From the NCBI GenBank assembly GCA_020081605.1, contig JAHREC010000062.1, positions 1,612,001-1,676,000 of the forward strand: a DNA stretch of 64,000 nucleotides, given 5' to 3'. This document shows, in pieces, positions 42,558 through 57,988 of this stretch. The notes below the pieces were generated by a model, which saw only the letters and a program-made list of their open reading frames with translations, searched no databases and had not been told where the DNA came from. Each line of letters begins with the position of its first letter. Position 1 is the stretch's first letter. This stretch comes from Albifimbria verrucaria. Taxonomy: Eukaryota; Ascomycota; Sordariomycetes; Hypocreales; Stachybotryaceae. Position numbers and translations under genes: made by a program.

Positions 42558-42930
42558 TTAATCGAGTGCGGTTGAGAAGAGTTCGTAATTACCAGAATTA
42601 ACATCCATTAAAGGCTCTCCCGGTTGGACGTTGGTTGCGTGGGTATGAGCACTTTCAACAGTGATGACAGTGTCTGATTGACGGTGGTGGAGGCTAGGTG
42701 ACGTAGGGAGATCAGGAGCAGCTGGTGCTAATGGGTATACGGCCATCTTGCTGAGGATATCGGCAACTCTTTTAGGAGAGCTGGGGACCACAAGAGATCC
42801 TTTGATCGTCTTTGGGGCGGTAATGGATGGCTCCGTTGCACTCGAGCGTAGTAACCTGGGTCTTTGCTTCGATCCCGCATTGCGACCAAGTGAATCTCTC
42901 CGTTGTTGGCTACTCGCTTCAACCATTGCT
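42558..42930 (-). CDS. Hypothetical protein, C-terminal part only
   Basis: A weak candidate that I do not recognise. On the minus strand one frame from about 42,915 to 42,840 gives a well-composed segment (Trp-Leu-Lys-Arg-Val-Ala-Asn-Asn-Gly-Glu-Ile-His-Leu-Val). A second frame, offset by what a one-base loss would cause, continues from about 42,840 to the stop at 42,558 with a Pro/Ser/Thr-rich stretch. The offset is of the same kind as in the confirmed genes nearby, which makes one real gene with a lost base plausible. A CTAG acceptor directly precedes the first segment, so upstream exons may exist, but none could be identified up to 43,590. It could also be non-coding. Confidence 0.3.
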
Positions 42931-43596
42931 AGAACTCGCGCACTTCAGTGTGGCTGGCTGGCTTGCGGTTTAATGGTTCATGGCACAGAGAAACAGGCCG
43001 CGGCCACATGAAATAGGTTCATGTCTGCCACGCTTGGCTCCGGGTATGCAACAAGGTTAATGTACAACTGCTGGTGCACGGGGCTTGCATTGGGTAAACT
43101 GGGGCTACGTGCATCATCAAAGTGATGTGTTCAATGCTGCATTGGGTGCCAACTATGTGGCTTGTAATGTTTGGTCCCAAGTATTGGGTGGATATGTATC
43201 CCGTTGGACCTTCTGATGGTCGACCTGCATGCAATGTGGGGGCTTACCTATATCACCCACTCACAACGTTCAGCATTGCTACCCAACGATGAGCTAAATG
43301 GAGATCTATAGCTCATGGAAGTTCAAGGACAAAAAGTTTGAACAGAGGCATGGCATGATTCTTGTGAAACAAAGTCGCAGTAGCCTTGAAGTTAGACCCG
43401 ACACTTAAACGCGTTTATTCACTAGAGCCTAAACAGTTCCAGGACCCCCAGGTAAGCTCACAAGTGCTGCCAATGCGCGAAGGCCCTTCCTGAAGCGCTT
43501 GTGAATTGTTCCACTCCATTCCCTTCAGTTAATGATCGATACTAAGAGTGCATCCGTTAGAACACAATATTAAATGCGTTGGCTACGGGTGATCAC
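42931..43596. other. Intergenic, no gene seen
   Basis: Between the weak hypothetical gene and the 3' end of URC1. Ordinary composition and no convincing open frame or RNA gene. Confidence 0.5.
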
Positions 43597-46228
43597 TTAC
43601 TCCTCCCAGATTCTCCCTTGGACAGCCTGAAGTTCCTCCGTTGTTAGTCGTTTACCAGCCGTGAAATAACCTAGAAGATCAGTACCAAGCATTGCGAAAA
43701 GCCAATGCTGAGCCATACCTGCAGTGATTTTCGCATCGATCTCGACCCGGGAGTCGGCTGGTATGAGCTCTTCTGGCAATTCAACTCGTTCGTGGATCGG
43801 AATCCTTGTGTTTGTTAGACTTCCAAGGCTTGATAGCACAAATATTGGTTCAATAATCACCCTTGCCCAACGATTGCATCGTGTTTCATGCTTTGAAAGT
43901 ATTAGTAGTGGCAATTAACATGCTAAACAATATTTTCCTTCCGTTGTCTTCTGATTTTCTCGAGGCTTGTGTCTTTGGCTTGTCCCTGAATCCTAATAAA
44001 GGGCAAGCGGGCATAAGGAAGATTTTACTCACTTGCTCATGCTCAACATTCTGTCTATCTTCTTAATCCCTAGCCAATGAAGGATGTCTGGCATCAAGGC
44101 TTGAAACCGCATATCCTTTACCCCGGCAATGTTTTCTGTTCTTCGGAAGTAGTCGGAAGCTCTATCGGCTCCCCGCTTCCGGGCATTGTACACAACTACC
44201 CGTACGTGTTAACCATATGGTGCCCAAGCAAGTTCCGTTTCATGACGGACTAGGACCTACGATACTGCAAACATTGTCAGATACAAGAACAAAAACTAGT
44301 AAGGTTGGAGCACTTACTTTGGTGACTTCACCCAGTGCCCGACCTTCCTTTCGGAAGTAGATGACGACGCCACTCCCACCATTCTGGGCTTCTTTCACGG
44401 CCTCCTCGATGCCGAAGATTAGGTAAGGGCGACAAGTGCAGATATCCGACCCGAAGACATCACTTCCGTTGCACTATACTGTATCAGCAAGGTTCACGTC
44501 ATCTTAATCATGTCCATACCTCGTCGTGGATTCTTAAAGATAGGCGAACCGATTCATCAGACATTTTTGCAGGGTCTCCGAAACAGTACACGGTAAGGCC
44601 ACCTGTCTTATCAGTAAATCCATCACAAACCGCACGCCCTCGATCTCGTTGCATTTAACGTACCAATGGGTGGGAGAAAGACTTTAATGTCACCTCGTGT
44701 AATAAGCTGCTTTGATGTGAGCCTCTGCCACAACCCTCAGCAACAAACCTTACCTCCGGATAGCTTCCACCAGTATGCTCAAATAAGGATCGGCGCAGAG
44801 TTCCTTCGTCTGAATTAAGTCAGTCTAATAGAAGAAGCACCTTGGTACTTTAGTGACTGACCAATCCCAAATCTTTCCGCTACACCAGGCAGATACCAGA
44901 CCTAGACGTAAGTATTAGTAACCTGTAATGCGCCTCCTTTTTCTAGGGTGTACTTACTGGTTCAACAGCGAACTTAGTAACCGCAAGCTCGCCCAGCTCG
45001 TTGACGCAGACTTTGCCATCAGGTACACTTGAAGGAAGTCAGTTATTGAGCAGCTCTTTGTCGCGAATGTTGATTCATACAGCCGTCCAGCCTTAACACT
45101 TTCCTCCAGTTCCGGTAGCTATAGCAGTTCTTAGTAAATATTTTATAGTTTCGAAAGTTATCACCAGAAAATCCGTGCCTTCATATGAGCTCTTGTGATT
45201 GCAATAGTAGGGCGGATATCGACTTATGACTTGTGAGCTCTATGGTCGAGCCAATACTAATTGCGAACAGAGGGGGCAGACCGTTTTCTTGCTCAGCAAT
45301 GTTCTTAAAAGCCCAAGGGGCTAGGTGACCCCATGGGTCCATGGCGACGATTTTCTTTGGATCCCCATTGCGGAAATGGTCCAATTTGCGCTGCAGGCTC
45401 CGTGTTCGTGAAATCAGGTCTTGATGTGTCTGCTATCAGCTTCTGTAACAATGGTGACTCGTTCAGGATAGCCAGACCTATGGTCAGTGTTCAGTTCCTT
45501 GCTAGCAACTGCTAGAGCATAGTAAATCGAGTAGGAGCCACCACTGAATGCCTATCTTAGCGACATAAAACATAGTACGGGAGGCCCTCTGGACTCGAAC
45601 TTACTGTGCTAAGGCCAAGTTGAGTATCATGATCATAAGGGTAGGAAGGTCGGCTTACCTCCAATAGCTGTACAAACGACAATACAATTAGCAAGTATGA
45701 GACTTATCACGATGGAAAGCCAACAAACCATTTCGCCGTCGAATAGTTGAAGAGGATCGTAAAACAACAACTGGACCTCGTTTTTGGACATCAGGATTAC
45801 CCCACTCCATTGGGAGTGGGTTGATTCAATTTGCTTAGGATACGTGCTTTAGAAGTGAGAACACGTTATTGACATGCAGGATATCTGAGTTGAGGATATG
45901 AATACTCACGTAAGAATGATCCGGGATGTAAGGCCATGTCGTTGAGTGGGAGATGCCGGACCAGCTATAGGGAAACGACGGGTTCCAAAGATGAGGCGCC
46001 TCGGTTTGGGTCCTCAATTGCTGTTGTGTTCGCCCCTGGTTGCCCTCCGTTGTTCGAGATATTTCCAGCTCCGGCTATATGAGAGGGAGAGGCGTCGGCA
46101 TAAGGAGTTTGCGCAACTGAATCAAGCTTGGAAGATAATGCTTCAATAGTTGCCAAAAGCCGCGACTGGGTCTCCTGCATTTCATGCAGAACGGCCGTTA
46201 CATCCGGCGACGCCTCTTGAGTGGCCAT
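43597..46228 (-). CDS. URC1: URC1-type GTP cyclohydrolase II-like protein, uracil catabolism
   Basis: Related to GTP cyclohydrolase II and required in yeasts for the URC route of uracil degradation; its exact reaction is not settled to my knowledge. The core Cys-Asn-Gly-Ser-Asp-Val-Phe-Gly-Ser-Asp-Ile-Cys-Thr-Cys-Arg-Pro holds the three zinc-binding Cys expected of the fold. Further family blocks are Asn-Ala-Ile-Gly-Ala-His-Gly-Gly-Ser-Tyr, Met-Asp-Pro-Trp-Gly-His-Leu-Ala-Pro-Trp and Tyr-Phe-Thr-Ala-Gly-Lys-Arg-Leu. The start at 46,228 opens a low-complexity coiled-coil-like N-terminus. I resolve about 19 exons, including micro-exons at 45,659-45,667 (9 nt), 45,605-45,608 (4 nt) and 44,261-44,264 (4 nt). 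Bases appear to be missing at about 45,971 (one), 45,827 (one) and 45,364 (two). With these restored the exons give 515 codons including stop. The intron after 45,179 may use a GC donor. Confidence 0.9.
44261..44264 (-). other. URC1: Second 4-nt micro-exon of URC1
   Basis: TATC on the minus strand, flanked by TTTGCAG and GTAGGTCC. It encodes Tyr plus the first base of Leu in Thr-Lys-Tyr-Leu-Val-Tyr-Asn-Ala-Arg. Without it the exons on either side do not join in frame. Confidence 0.75.
45605..45608 (-). other. URC1: 4-nt micro-exon of URC1
   Basis: CACA on the minus strand, flanked by GGCCTTAG and GTAAGTTCG. With the last base of the 9-nt exon and the first base of the next exon it encodes Ala-His in the conserved Gly-Ala-His-Gly-Gly. 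Introns on its two sides are 50 and 61 bp long. Confidence 0.7.
45659..45667 (-). other. URC1: 9-nt micro-exon of URC1
   Basis: On the minus strand the nine bases CTATTGGAG are preceded by TTTGTACAG and followed by GTAAGCC. They supply the residues Ala-Ile-Gly between the preceding Asn and the next micro-exon, restoring a block I recognise from fungal homologues. Confidence 0.75.
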
Positions 46229-47325
46229 ATTTCAGAATGCGTTGGTGTTGAATGCGCTTCTCAATGAGATCTGTTGGAATATCTTGGTGATTCCACAAGT
46301 GATAAGTGGATGGCCTCGACGGACAAAGAGATGTTGACGTTGGTCACGAGACGTTAGGTTAGGTTGAGTAGGTGAGACAGGCATTCACAACTGCGGAGAA
46401 TGACGCTACATCCTTACCTCACCCCTACCTCTCTACCTACCTAGTACCCAAAGTGTTAAGCCATAGCCGTTGTGGCACCTTATTTCATTCCCAATAGGTA
46501 CCTAACGTCAACCCAATTTGTCAACTCAGGCATCTTCTCCACGAAGCCTTTTTACAAGCCTGTCACCTGTCTCATGACAGGTCTGTCGTTAGAGTCGCAT
46601 TGCTACTTAGGTAGTTAAATCAAGATGACACTGGCACTTTCCCTATCGAAGCAGATATGTGGGCGTATCTAGATCACTGGACCTGCCATGTGTACCATGA
46701 ACGGTGATTATGGGATGTAATTGGGACCTTTTCTCTCATTCCGCAACTGCAATACACGCTTCATCTCATTACGAATCCAATGTCACAGCGTGTTTTCCCA
46801 TATCTTTGAGGAATCAATTCTCTATCGGGCCTCCGAGGACGCATATCGTTTTGTCTGTTCCTATCTTTCGATGGTTGTATCTTCCCATGCTGGAAGTGCA
46901 TGTCGATCTTGTCGTTATCATCCCGCTGTGCTAAGTGGTATTTAGTGCGGGGTTGGCCCACCCATAGTGGCACCAATGCGCTTCGATCTCTCGATAGTGG
47001 GTACATACGAGGGAGATGCACTTGGGTTGGCAGTCTCCCATGTACCTTTCTTATCTTATGCAAAATTAGTACCCTTGCATAACTATCTTACCAGTACACT
47101 CTTATTAACAGCACTGTGAGCCACCCCGGCGGCTCGGGCAGATACCTCAGGGTACCTCGTCCACCACAATGGTGCGCAGAGGTAGACGTGATGCACGTGC
47201 AATCCTAGCAAGCGTGAAAAACGCGGCCGCGTAGGTGCAGCCAATGCGCCGACTGCTAAATATCAAAGCATCGTCATTCGGTAACGTGTGGGTTCTTACA
47301 ACCTCCTGTCTCCAAGAACCTCATC
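46229..47325. promoter_or_regulatory. Divergent promoter region, URC1 and ELF1
   Basis: About 1.1 kb between two genes transcribed away from each other. It contains a CTACCTACCTAGTACC cluster near 46,430-46,455 and a second TAGGTACCTAACG near 46,495, a motif that recurs upstream of other genes in the window. It has no convincing open frame. Confidence 0.45.
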
Positions 47326-47884
47326 ATGGGCAAGCGAAAGAAGTCATCCAGAGGACCGGTCGGTCCAAAAAGGTACGCCATCGAAAGCATCAATTTCACT
47401 TGGTGCGCGGTACGCTAATACCCTGCTAGAAAGATCCGTTGCCCTCGTCATTCACCTGTCTCTTCTGCAACCATGAGAAATCCGTCATAGTAAAACTCGA
47501 CAAGAAGGCCGGTGTTGGACAATTGGATTGTCGGCTATGCGGCCAGCAGTTTCAATGCGCCATAAATTGTAAATACATCCGACTCAACAGCAGCATCATT
47601 GCGCTCACGTTTTCTTCCCGCAGATCTCTCCGCGCCTGTTGACGTTTACGGCGAATGGGTCGATGCAGCAGGTACACGCTCTATAACTATCTTCCGCAAG
47701 CGCTCACTAACTTACCGTATCAGACGCCGTTGCGAAGGGGAACAGCGACGAGCTTGCGCACGCCGGTGCGGCTAGGACCGCTTCTACGGGGCGCATTGCG
47801 AACAGTAGAGTCACAAACGACGAGGACGATGACGAGAGACGATATGAGGGTGACGATATAATTGAGGACGACGATGAATACTGA
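47326..47884 (+). CDS. ELF1: Transcription elongation factor Elf1 (ELOF1)
   Basis: Small zinc-ribbon protein that travels with RNA polymerase II and helps it pass nucleosomes. The basic N-terminus Met-Gly-Lys-Arg-Lys-Lys-Ser-Ser is followed by the zinc ribbon Cys-Leu-Phe-Cys and Cys-Arg-Leu-Cys, then Val-Asp-Val-Tyr-Gly-Glu-Trp-Val-Asp, a hallmark of the family. A long acidic tail (many Asp/Glu) is typical of fungal members. Four exons: 47,326-47,372, 47,430-47,568, 47,624-47,671 and 47,724-47,884. Exon 1 joins exon 2 in frame only if the A5 run at 47,367-47,371 is really A6. The total is then 132 codons including stop. It is convergent with the UPRT gene, the two stops lying about 110 bp apart. 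Confidence 0.93.
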
Positions 47885-47993
47885 AATACGTCTACACCTG
47901 AAGCAAAGCCAAATTCATTGCTTGGCTTGCTATGTCCTAGTGATCGGCGACCTATTTTTCTAGGCATGCGCAGAGAACTCATGTTCAGCTTTC

Positions 47994-50040
<2,047 letters not shown>

Positions 50041-52385
50041 ATGACAGCGTCACCACAGGGCTCGAAGGGCGACGAACCAGGGCGTAGAAAACTCATGACT
50101 TATGGGAAAACATCGCGGAAGCGTCTACAGAACAACACCCTCCCAATGATACCATACAACACAGCAACAACTCTATCGAGAACCCACAAATCCCAGCAAA
50201 GAGTCAAATCCAAACGAGCTTCATTACACAAAGCCAGGCGGCCTTATCACTGAAGGGGACAGAGGAAAACAACGCCATTCTGCGCCAATATGGACCAAGA
50301 ACCGGAAACCCCGGAGACGGTAAACCGGCTAAGCATTATGTCACGGCCACTTCTGGCACTGTCTCACCAAGCCGTGGAGCAAAGCTCAGGACCATGCGTC
50401 AAAACTGCACCAGGACTCAAATCCAAAACCAGCTGTTAGCACTGGTGATTACATCAACCAACGAAGAGCCGCCAACGCCAGTCATGCTCCTACAATGACA
50501 ATAGCCCCTTGTCCCCGGCTTCAAACACCAAACAGACAGACACTGATGCCTCCCAATCTACGTATTTCCAACGTACAGAAGGGCAGAAACGGTCGTTATC
50601 ACCCGCAAAACCACGACGCCGGCGCCTGATCGATACGCTGGCAGCCCAAAAACGGCGAGCCCAGAACCAGATTTAAATTTGAAGCAGAATGACGACCTTT
50701 CAGAACCGTCGCAATCCGATCTCAGTTTTACGCCCAGCAGCCAACGGCCTGTTACCGATCGAGATACACGTTTACGGCAGGATCACCGCTCGAGGGATAC
50801 TCCAAAGCGAAGGAAAGTAAAATACACATACAGTCAATCCCGGAGCTTTATCGGAGAGTCGCAGATCTCAGGAGTAGGGCTTGATACAGGCGAGAGTGAT
50901 CCACTTCTCCTCGAGTCCTTGCTTTCAGAGACATCCAAAGCTCCAAGCCCTGATGCCTTTGATTTCACGGATGACCTTGAGGAGGATGTGGTCTCTAGGA
51001 CTGTGATCAAAAGTGCCCATGAATTGCGCCGAGCAGGCGCACACAACCGTTTTGCTGATGAGATGGAAGATCTGCTCTTCAGAATTGGATCTCCAAATTG
51101 CGATGCCTTGACAATGCGGCGCAACGCCTTGCTAGAACTAGCAACGAAACTCGAACGCGCGGAATTTATTGACCAATTCCGCAACCATGCTGCCCGTGAC
51201 AAGATTGCACAAGACATTGGCGCTGAGAAGGACTTGGTCTGTGCAGTCGCTCTAGCAGCAATTCTGATTATATTCTTATCATCGGGTCCGGCACCACACC
51301 TATTACGACAGTTGGCGGAGGATCATGTGGGGAGATTTCTCTGCCGAATCCTCCATGTACAAGAAGAGCTCAAGCACCTTGCTTCTCAAAGAACTACGAA
51401 CCTACCAAAGTCTAGCAGGTCCGCACTTGGACACGTTGAAAAGCTGTTGGTCAATATGCCAATATGGCACGGCTACAGTATCACGGCCCTGTCACCTCAA
51501 ATTCTAGCCCTCCAGCTGCTTGAAATATTCTTTCGAGTGTCCGACGCCCAACACTTGGAAATGGTAGCGGGTGTTTTGGAGCCAGAGCTACTACTGCTAG
51601 CGGAGCATCATGCACAGCTATACTCAGAAGATCATGTTGCTATTGCTCTGATTGTTTCAATATTCGAGGCTCAATCGAGTGCGACTTCTGTGCTTAGCGA
51701 GAAGCCCACTAATGTTCTTCGGCTTTCGCCATTGGTCACCAAACTGTTTCCAAGAATACTAAGTGGCTGGCCACAGTCTGGAAGTGAGCTGGAGTCGAGT
51801 ACCCTCAAGTTGGCTATCAACATCACCAACACTGAAAGTGGAGCTGCAGCCTTCAATAACGCGGCCATTCTGGCTGGCCTCATAAAGTGTATTGATAAAG
51901 GATTCTCGGCTCTGCAAGACCGCACAGTAGGGAGTCGTCTACCAAAGGAGGCTTATGACGGGTTACTCCTGATTCTCGGTGTAATGATCAATGTCATGGA
52001 GCATTGCCTACCTGCTCGTCAATCGATTGATGACGATTCTATGAAGACCTTGACAAGCCTTTACTTAACTAACCGCAGGTTCATGGACGAGGTTCGTGAT
52101 TTATTACTCGCGCAAAGAGAGCCATATATCGCTAACTTGCCACTAGGTCGAGACAGGGAGAAATCCCAAATGACAATTCCACTCGGTTATTTGAGTGTTC
52201 TACTTGGCTATTTGGCCTTGGCTGTGCCTTCAGGCATCTCCTTGAGTGCCAGAATTCAGACTGAAGGCATCGACGGTCTTGTTGGAACCATTCAACAGTT
52301 GATCAGCATGTATAACAACTCTGGCAACAATGCAAAAGAGTTGGAAAGTCTTGTAAATGAACTACGAATTAGATTTCGATGTTGA
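50041..52385 (+). CDS. WAPL-domain cohesin-release regulator
   Basis: Fungal member of the Wings-apart-like family, nuclear proteins that release cohesin from chromatin (yeast Rad61/Wpl1). The basic start Arg-Arg-Lys-Leu-Met-Thr-Tyr-Gly-Lys-Thr-Ser-Arg-Lys-Arg is followed by a long low-complexity Ser/Thr/Pro-rich region with Arg-Arg-Arg-Arg-Leu-Ile-Asp-Thr-Leu-Ala-Ala. The helical WAPL region occupies the last ~450 residues (from about 51,000), beginning near His-Glu-Leu-Arg-Arg-Ala-Gly-Ala-His-Asn-Arg-Phe. No intron is needed. Four one-base losses break the N-terminal half, at about 50,140, 50,376, 50,499 and 50,646; the last three lie in GG, C and CCC runs. Restoring four bases gives exactly 783 codons including stop. 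The helical half is intact in one frame from about 50,649. Confidence 0.85.
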
Positions 52386-53599
52386 TATGCTAGTTTTGCT
52401 ACTAGACCCAAGGGTAACCGTCATTTATCAGACATCAGTAGCAATGTGATCGAGGAAAGGTGGTGAAGTACCGTTCTGCTAGTGGACCGCTTGTGCAGGA
52501 CATTCAGCGAGGGTCGAGCATTTCGGAGACAGTGCTGCGATAGTTTATGACATGGACTGGGGATTATTTATTGCTCTGCCGGTCTTCGCAACCTTTGATT
52601 TGGAAACAGGCGGATGGAACCAAGCGAGAAAATCTCGGGATATAAGATGGTGTGTCAAAGGACCAAGATTCATTCAGTAGCGTTCTTCGCTCCTCCAGTT
52701 CGTCATATGCATAGGCTTACTGTAACAACCCATATAGACGCCAGAGATGCTAAATGAAGGATGATATACTGTCATGATATTACTTATAGCAAACTTGAGA
52801 CAAGTCATCAGACTCACATAATTACTACACAATACCGCTTGTGTGCATCCTGATATTACTGACTAGGTGGGTTAATATTCTTATGCGAATCTACATGTTA
52901 CGTGTTACATTTATTTCACGGATACAAGTAAGGAGTCGAAGTAAGCTCGTCGGGTTTCGGTTGAAGATCCGGTGAGTGGTGCTGCCGAGTTGAAAATAAT
53001 ACCCAAAGTGGAAAACAGGCTTGATCGTGCCAGACAGTACCACGCGTCACTAGCGTTACAAGACCCTCGGAGATTAATCGTACTCGTATACGGGAGAGCT
53101 ACGATAGGATATAGCTATGGATCGTCAGTCAACCTTGAGCCGAAAGAGAGTTCTGCTCCTGCTTGGAGGCGTCGTGTCTCACGTTAATATGATACCTTGC
53201 CTTCGGGGTTGTGGCACATCTGGTGTAGGTTGAACTTAGAGACCTTGCCTCCCTACAAGTATTTTAGGCAAGGAGGTACCTTGGTGGTATACAGAGGCAG
53301 AAAGGCCTTGCATGAGGCCTAGAAGTACAGAGAAAGTACTTTTGTATCCAGAACGTCCCGTTTCAGCTGGTCTGTACAATTACGTAATGCCTAGTTCCCA
53401 TGTGACGACCGTCATCGTTCCAGTGGTTGAACAATCGATAACGAGACAAATTGCAAGCGCCTTGTCTACAACGCATTACATCGCTGTTGTACAGAGGGAA
53501 GTGTGCCAAGCAGAAGCCGCTCCCACTCTTGGATATCTTCTATTCTTATAATCAATTTATAATCCCTTCCTTGCACAGACTTGGAACATAATCGCCCAA
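52386..53599. other. Intergenic, WAPL to Rheb
   Basis: No recognisable gene. The last few hundred bases are presumably the Rheb promoter; GGCAAGGAGGTACCTTGG at 53,266-53,283 is an imperfect palindrome of the recurring GGTACC type. Short open frames at 52,972 and 53,312 show no family resemblance. Confidence 0.5.
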
Positions 53600-54359
53600 A
53601 TGCCGTCACCAAAGCAGAGAAAGGTCGCCATTGTCGGCAGCCGGTCTGTAGGTACGATTGCAGCTCGCAGCTCTGAATATACGATGGCAAATGCTAACAG
53701 TCGACGCAGGAAAATCATCCCTTGCAGTGCAATTCGTCGATGGACATTTTGTGGATAGTTACTATCCCACGATCGAGAATACCTTCAGCAAGACTATTCG
53801 ACATAAAGGGCAGGACTTCTCTACCGAAATTGTAGACACTGCCGGCCAGGTTAGTCAAGAAACAGCCAATTCGTTACTGTTACACGAGGGCATAGCGAAA
53901 ATACTGAATATACGGCCAGGATGAATACAGCATACTCAACTCAAAGCATTTCATTGGAATCCATGGCTATATGCTGGTATACTCTGTAGGATCTCTGCCA
54001 TCCTTTGAAATGGTACAGGTTATTCGGGAAAAGATTCTCAACCATCTTGTAGGTACCCAAAACCCCTCTTCTTGAATTGACACGATAGAAGCTAATGCCG
54101 AGTCATCACTCAATGACAGGGAACCGAGTCTGTCCCCATCGTTATTGTGGGTAACAAGAGCGACCTACGACCAGAACAGCGACAAGTCACTCCGGAAGAT
54201 GGCAAGAAGTTGGCAGAAAAGATCCAGTGTGGCTGGACAGAAGCCAGCGCGAGGTACAATGAGAATGTCAGCCGTGCCTTTGAGTTGTTGATTGCGCAAA
54301 TCGAAAAGTCACAGAACCCAGGCGAAGCGCCGGATAAAGGTAACTGCCAGGTCATGTGA
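53600..54359 (+). CDS. RHB1: Rheb-type small GTPase
   Basis: Ras-superfamily GTPase that in many eukaryotes activates TORC1. G1 is Gly-Ser-Arg-Ser-Val-Gly-Lys-Ser-Ser; the Arg at the position of Ras Gly12 is a Rheb hallmark. The effector loop Tyr-Tyr-Pro-Thr-Ile-Glu-Asn-Thr-Phe, G3 Asp-Thr-Ala-Gly-Gln-Asp-Glu-Tyr, G4 Gly-Asn-Lys-Ser-Asp and G5 Glu-Ala-Ser-Ala are all present. The C-terminus Cys-Gln-Val-Met is a CaaX box that predicts farnesylation and endomembrane attachment. Four exons (53,600-53,651, 53,710-53,849, 53,920-54,048, 54,120-54,359) give 187 codons including stop with no frame break, against about 184 residues for Rheb elsewhere. Confidence 0.94.
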
Positions 54360-55390
54360 AGAGTTCTAAGAGGATCTTGGCATAGTAGTTATTTCGTTGC
54401 ACGGCCAGGAGGGGCTGAGCATTGACATGCTTGTGTTGTAGTCAGTGGTGTCGATGGGCCTTGGAAGGAGTCGGCCGCATTCACTGCAGCGGGTTGCTAC
54501 AGTATTATACGTTACAGTCGTTTGCACAGGGTACTGTGGCTCGTGTATCCCAAGAAGTATCGAAGCGACGGGTGTGCCAGCATAAATAATTAAAGAATGA
54601 AATAGATGAGCCAATATTTCGATGTTGGAACTAGCCAGAAAAAGAGCCAGGATAAGCCATCTTTCTTTACATCCCTAATCAAAACATTCTTGTGAACAAC
54701 GCAGTCATGTCCTATCTCATCCAACCAGCCCGATTACTTAGGTAATTACCTAAATATAGTACCTGCAGTTTATAAACTAGGTACCTACCTACTTTAGTAG
54801 TAAGAGAGCTGGGAAGACGTTGGCAAGGCAGGCAGGCATACCTTCTGGCGCAGTACTACGTGGTAGATGGTAGGCAGTAGATGAGCAGTGCTGTGCTGCA
54901 CTAACGAAGCTGTATGCACCACCGGATAAGGCAAGGTAGGCCTGTACACTGCCCCGCTACAGCCCTGGCTTTGAATTGACTCAACCTCATGCGAGACGCG
55001 GGGTCATCAGTGACTGACTGGAGGTCGAAAGAAAACCCCACCACAAATCATCTCTTCACTTATCGCGATCCTTCAGAAATTCCTTGCCTCTTCTCGACCA
55101 GCGTATTCCACTCGAGCCAAACACTCCATTTCTTGGCCTTGTGCTACCTCACGCTTCTTGTCGTGCTGCCTCTGCGCCACACACACAGTTTCAAACACCC
55201 TCCCTTTTCAGGTATGTTCTTCCCGAAAGATTCTGGAGGCTCCACAGATTCAACATCATGCGACGGTCACAGTCACGGGATCGTTCGACCATGTTTCTCA
55301 ATTCTCGTGTTTTTATACATTTGTTCTACTCGATCTGAACCTGAATTCCTTTTGACTAATACGCTATGCAGTAAGCACGAGTTGGCCACG
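54360..55390 (+). promoter_or_regulatory. Rheb 3' flank, SES1 promoter and 5'-UTR intron
   Basis: Contains a striking cluster of TACCTA / TAGGTA units at 54,738-54,795 (TTAGGTAATTACCTA, then CTAGGTACCTACCTACTTTA). A likely 5'-UTR intron runs from GTATGTTC at 55,212 to CTATGCAG ending at 55,371, leaving about 19 nt of leader before the SES1 start. An open frame crosses this region (54,989-55,531) but is read through the intron and is not the protein. Confidence 0.5.
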
Positions 55391-57213
<1,823 letters not shown>

Positions 57214-57988
57214 AAATCGAGCCGTGCCAGGATATATTTTGGGAGGAAGAATATTTACACCCGGATATGCCAATATTTCTACTGCATACGCGATAGATGG
57301 CACGCGGCTGAGGAGACTACAACCTGCACCATGGTAGAGTGTTTTGAGAAAATTTATGGACGGCGGATTACCTTTGAAGGGTAAATTATATGTCTCTGGA
57401 CTGTCAACGCCGTATATAATTCGTAGAAGTCATTGCTTGCCGCAGACCCTTTGAGTGCTCATGATTCCATAGTGTGTGGTGTATGGACTCACACCAGTCA
57501 GTCCGCGCGTACCCTAGCCTACCCTGTAGACACACTGGTCCATTCCTGCCTTCACATAATGGTTCTCCCGCACTGATAACTACCTAGTACTTTGGGGTTG
57601 CAACCAGTGGGTTTCATGGCCTTTGTGAACCCCTAGAAGATATTGAGTGGTGAGAGGGTGATCGAAGGCAGCTTCGTGGTGTGTTGTGCTCTGTAGCCTT
57701 GGTCCCTGAATCAAGTCTAGTGTTGATTTGCCGCTCAAACACAAGACTGTGCGTTACAGTTCCTCATTGTTTTCCGTTATCAGCCTGAGCTCCTTTCCAG
57801 TCAAAACATAATTGGCCCTCACAAATACAACTGCAACGAATTGCAAAGCTATCGCACAAACATGAAGGGGAGCAGAATCGACTAGTAGGTCAACCGAACC
57901 TCCCTTCACCGAATGGGCGAAGTGTGAGCGCCGTAATGTCTGACCCGCAGCTGACATTGCTGAAATATAGCCGGAAGAACCGCGAATC
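57214..57988. other. Intergenic, SES1 to the C78 peptidase
   Basis: 3' flank of SES1 and presumed promoter of the next gene. No convincing open frame, RNA gene or repeat. Confidence 0.5.

Noticed and set aside
45585..45610. tRNA gene suggested by GTTCGAGTCC on the minus strand
   Set aside because: No A box, acceptor stem or anticodon arm at the right distances; it lies in a URC1 intron. The GGTTCGAGACC near 49,158 fails for the same reason.
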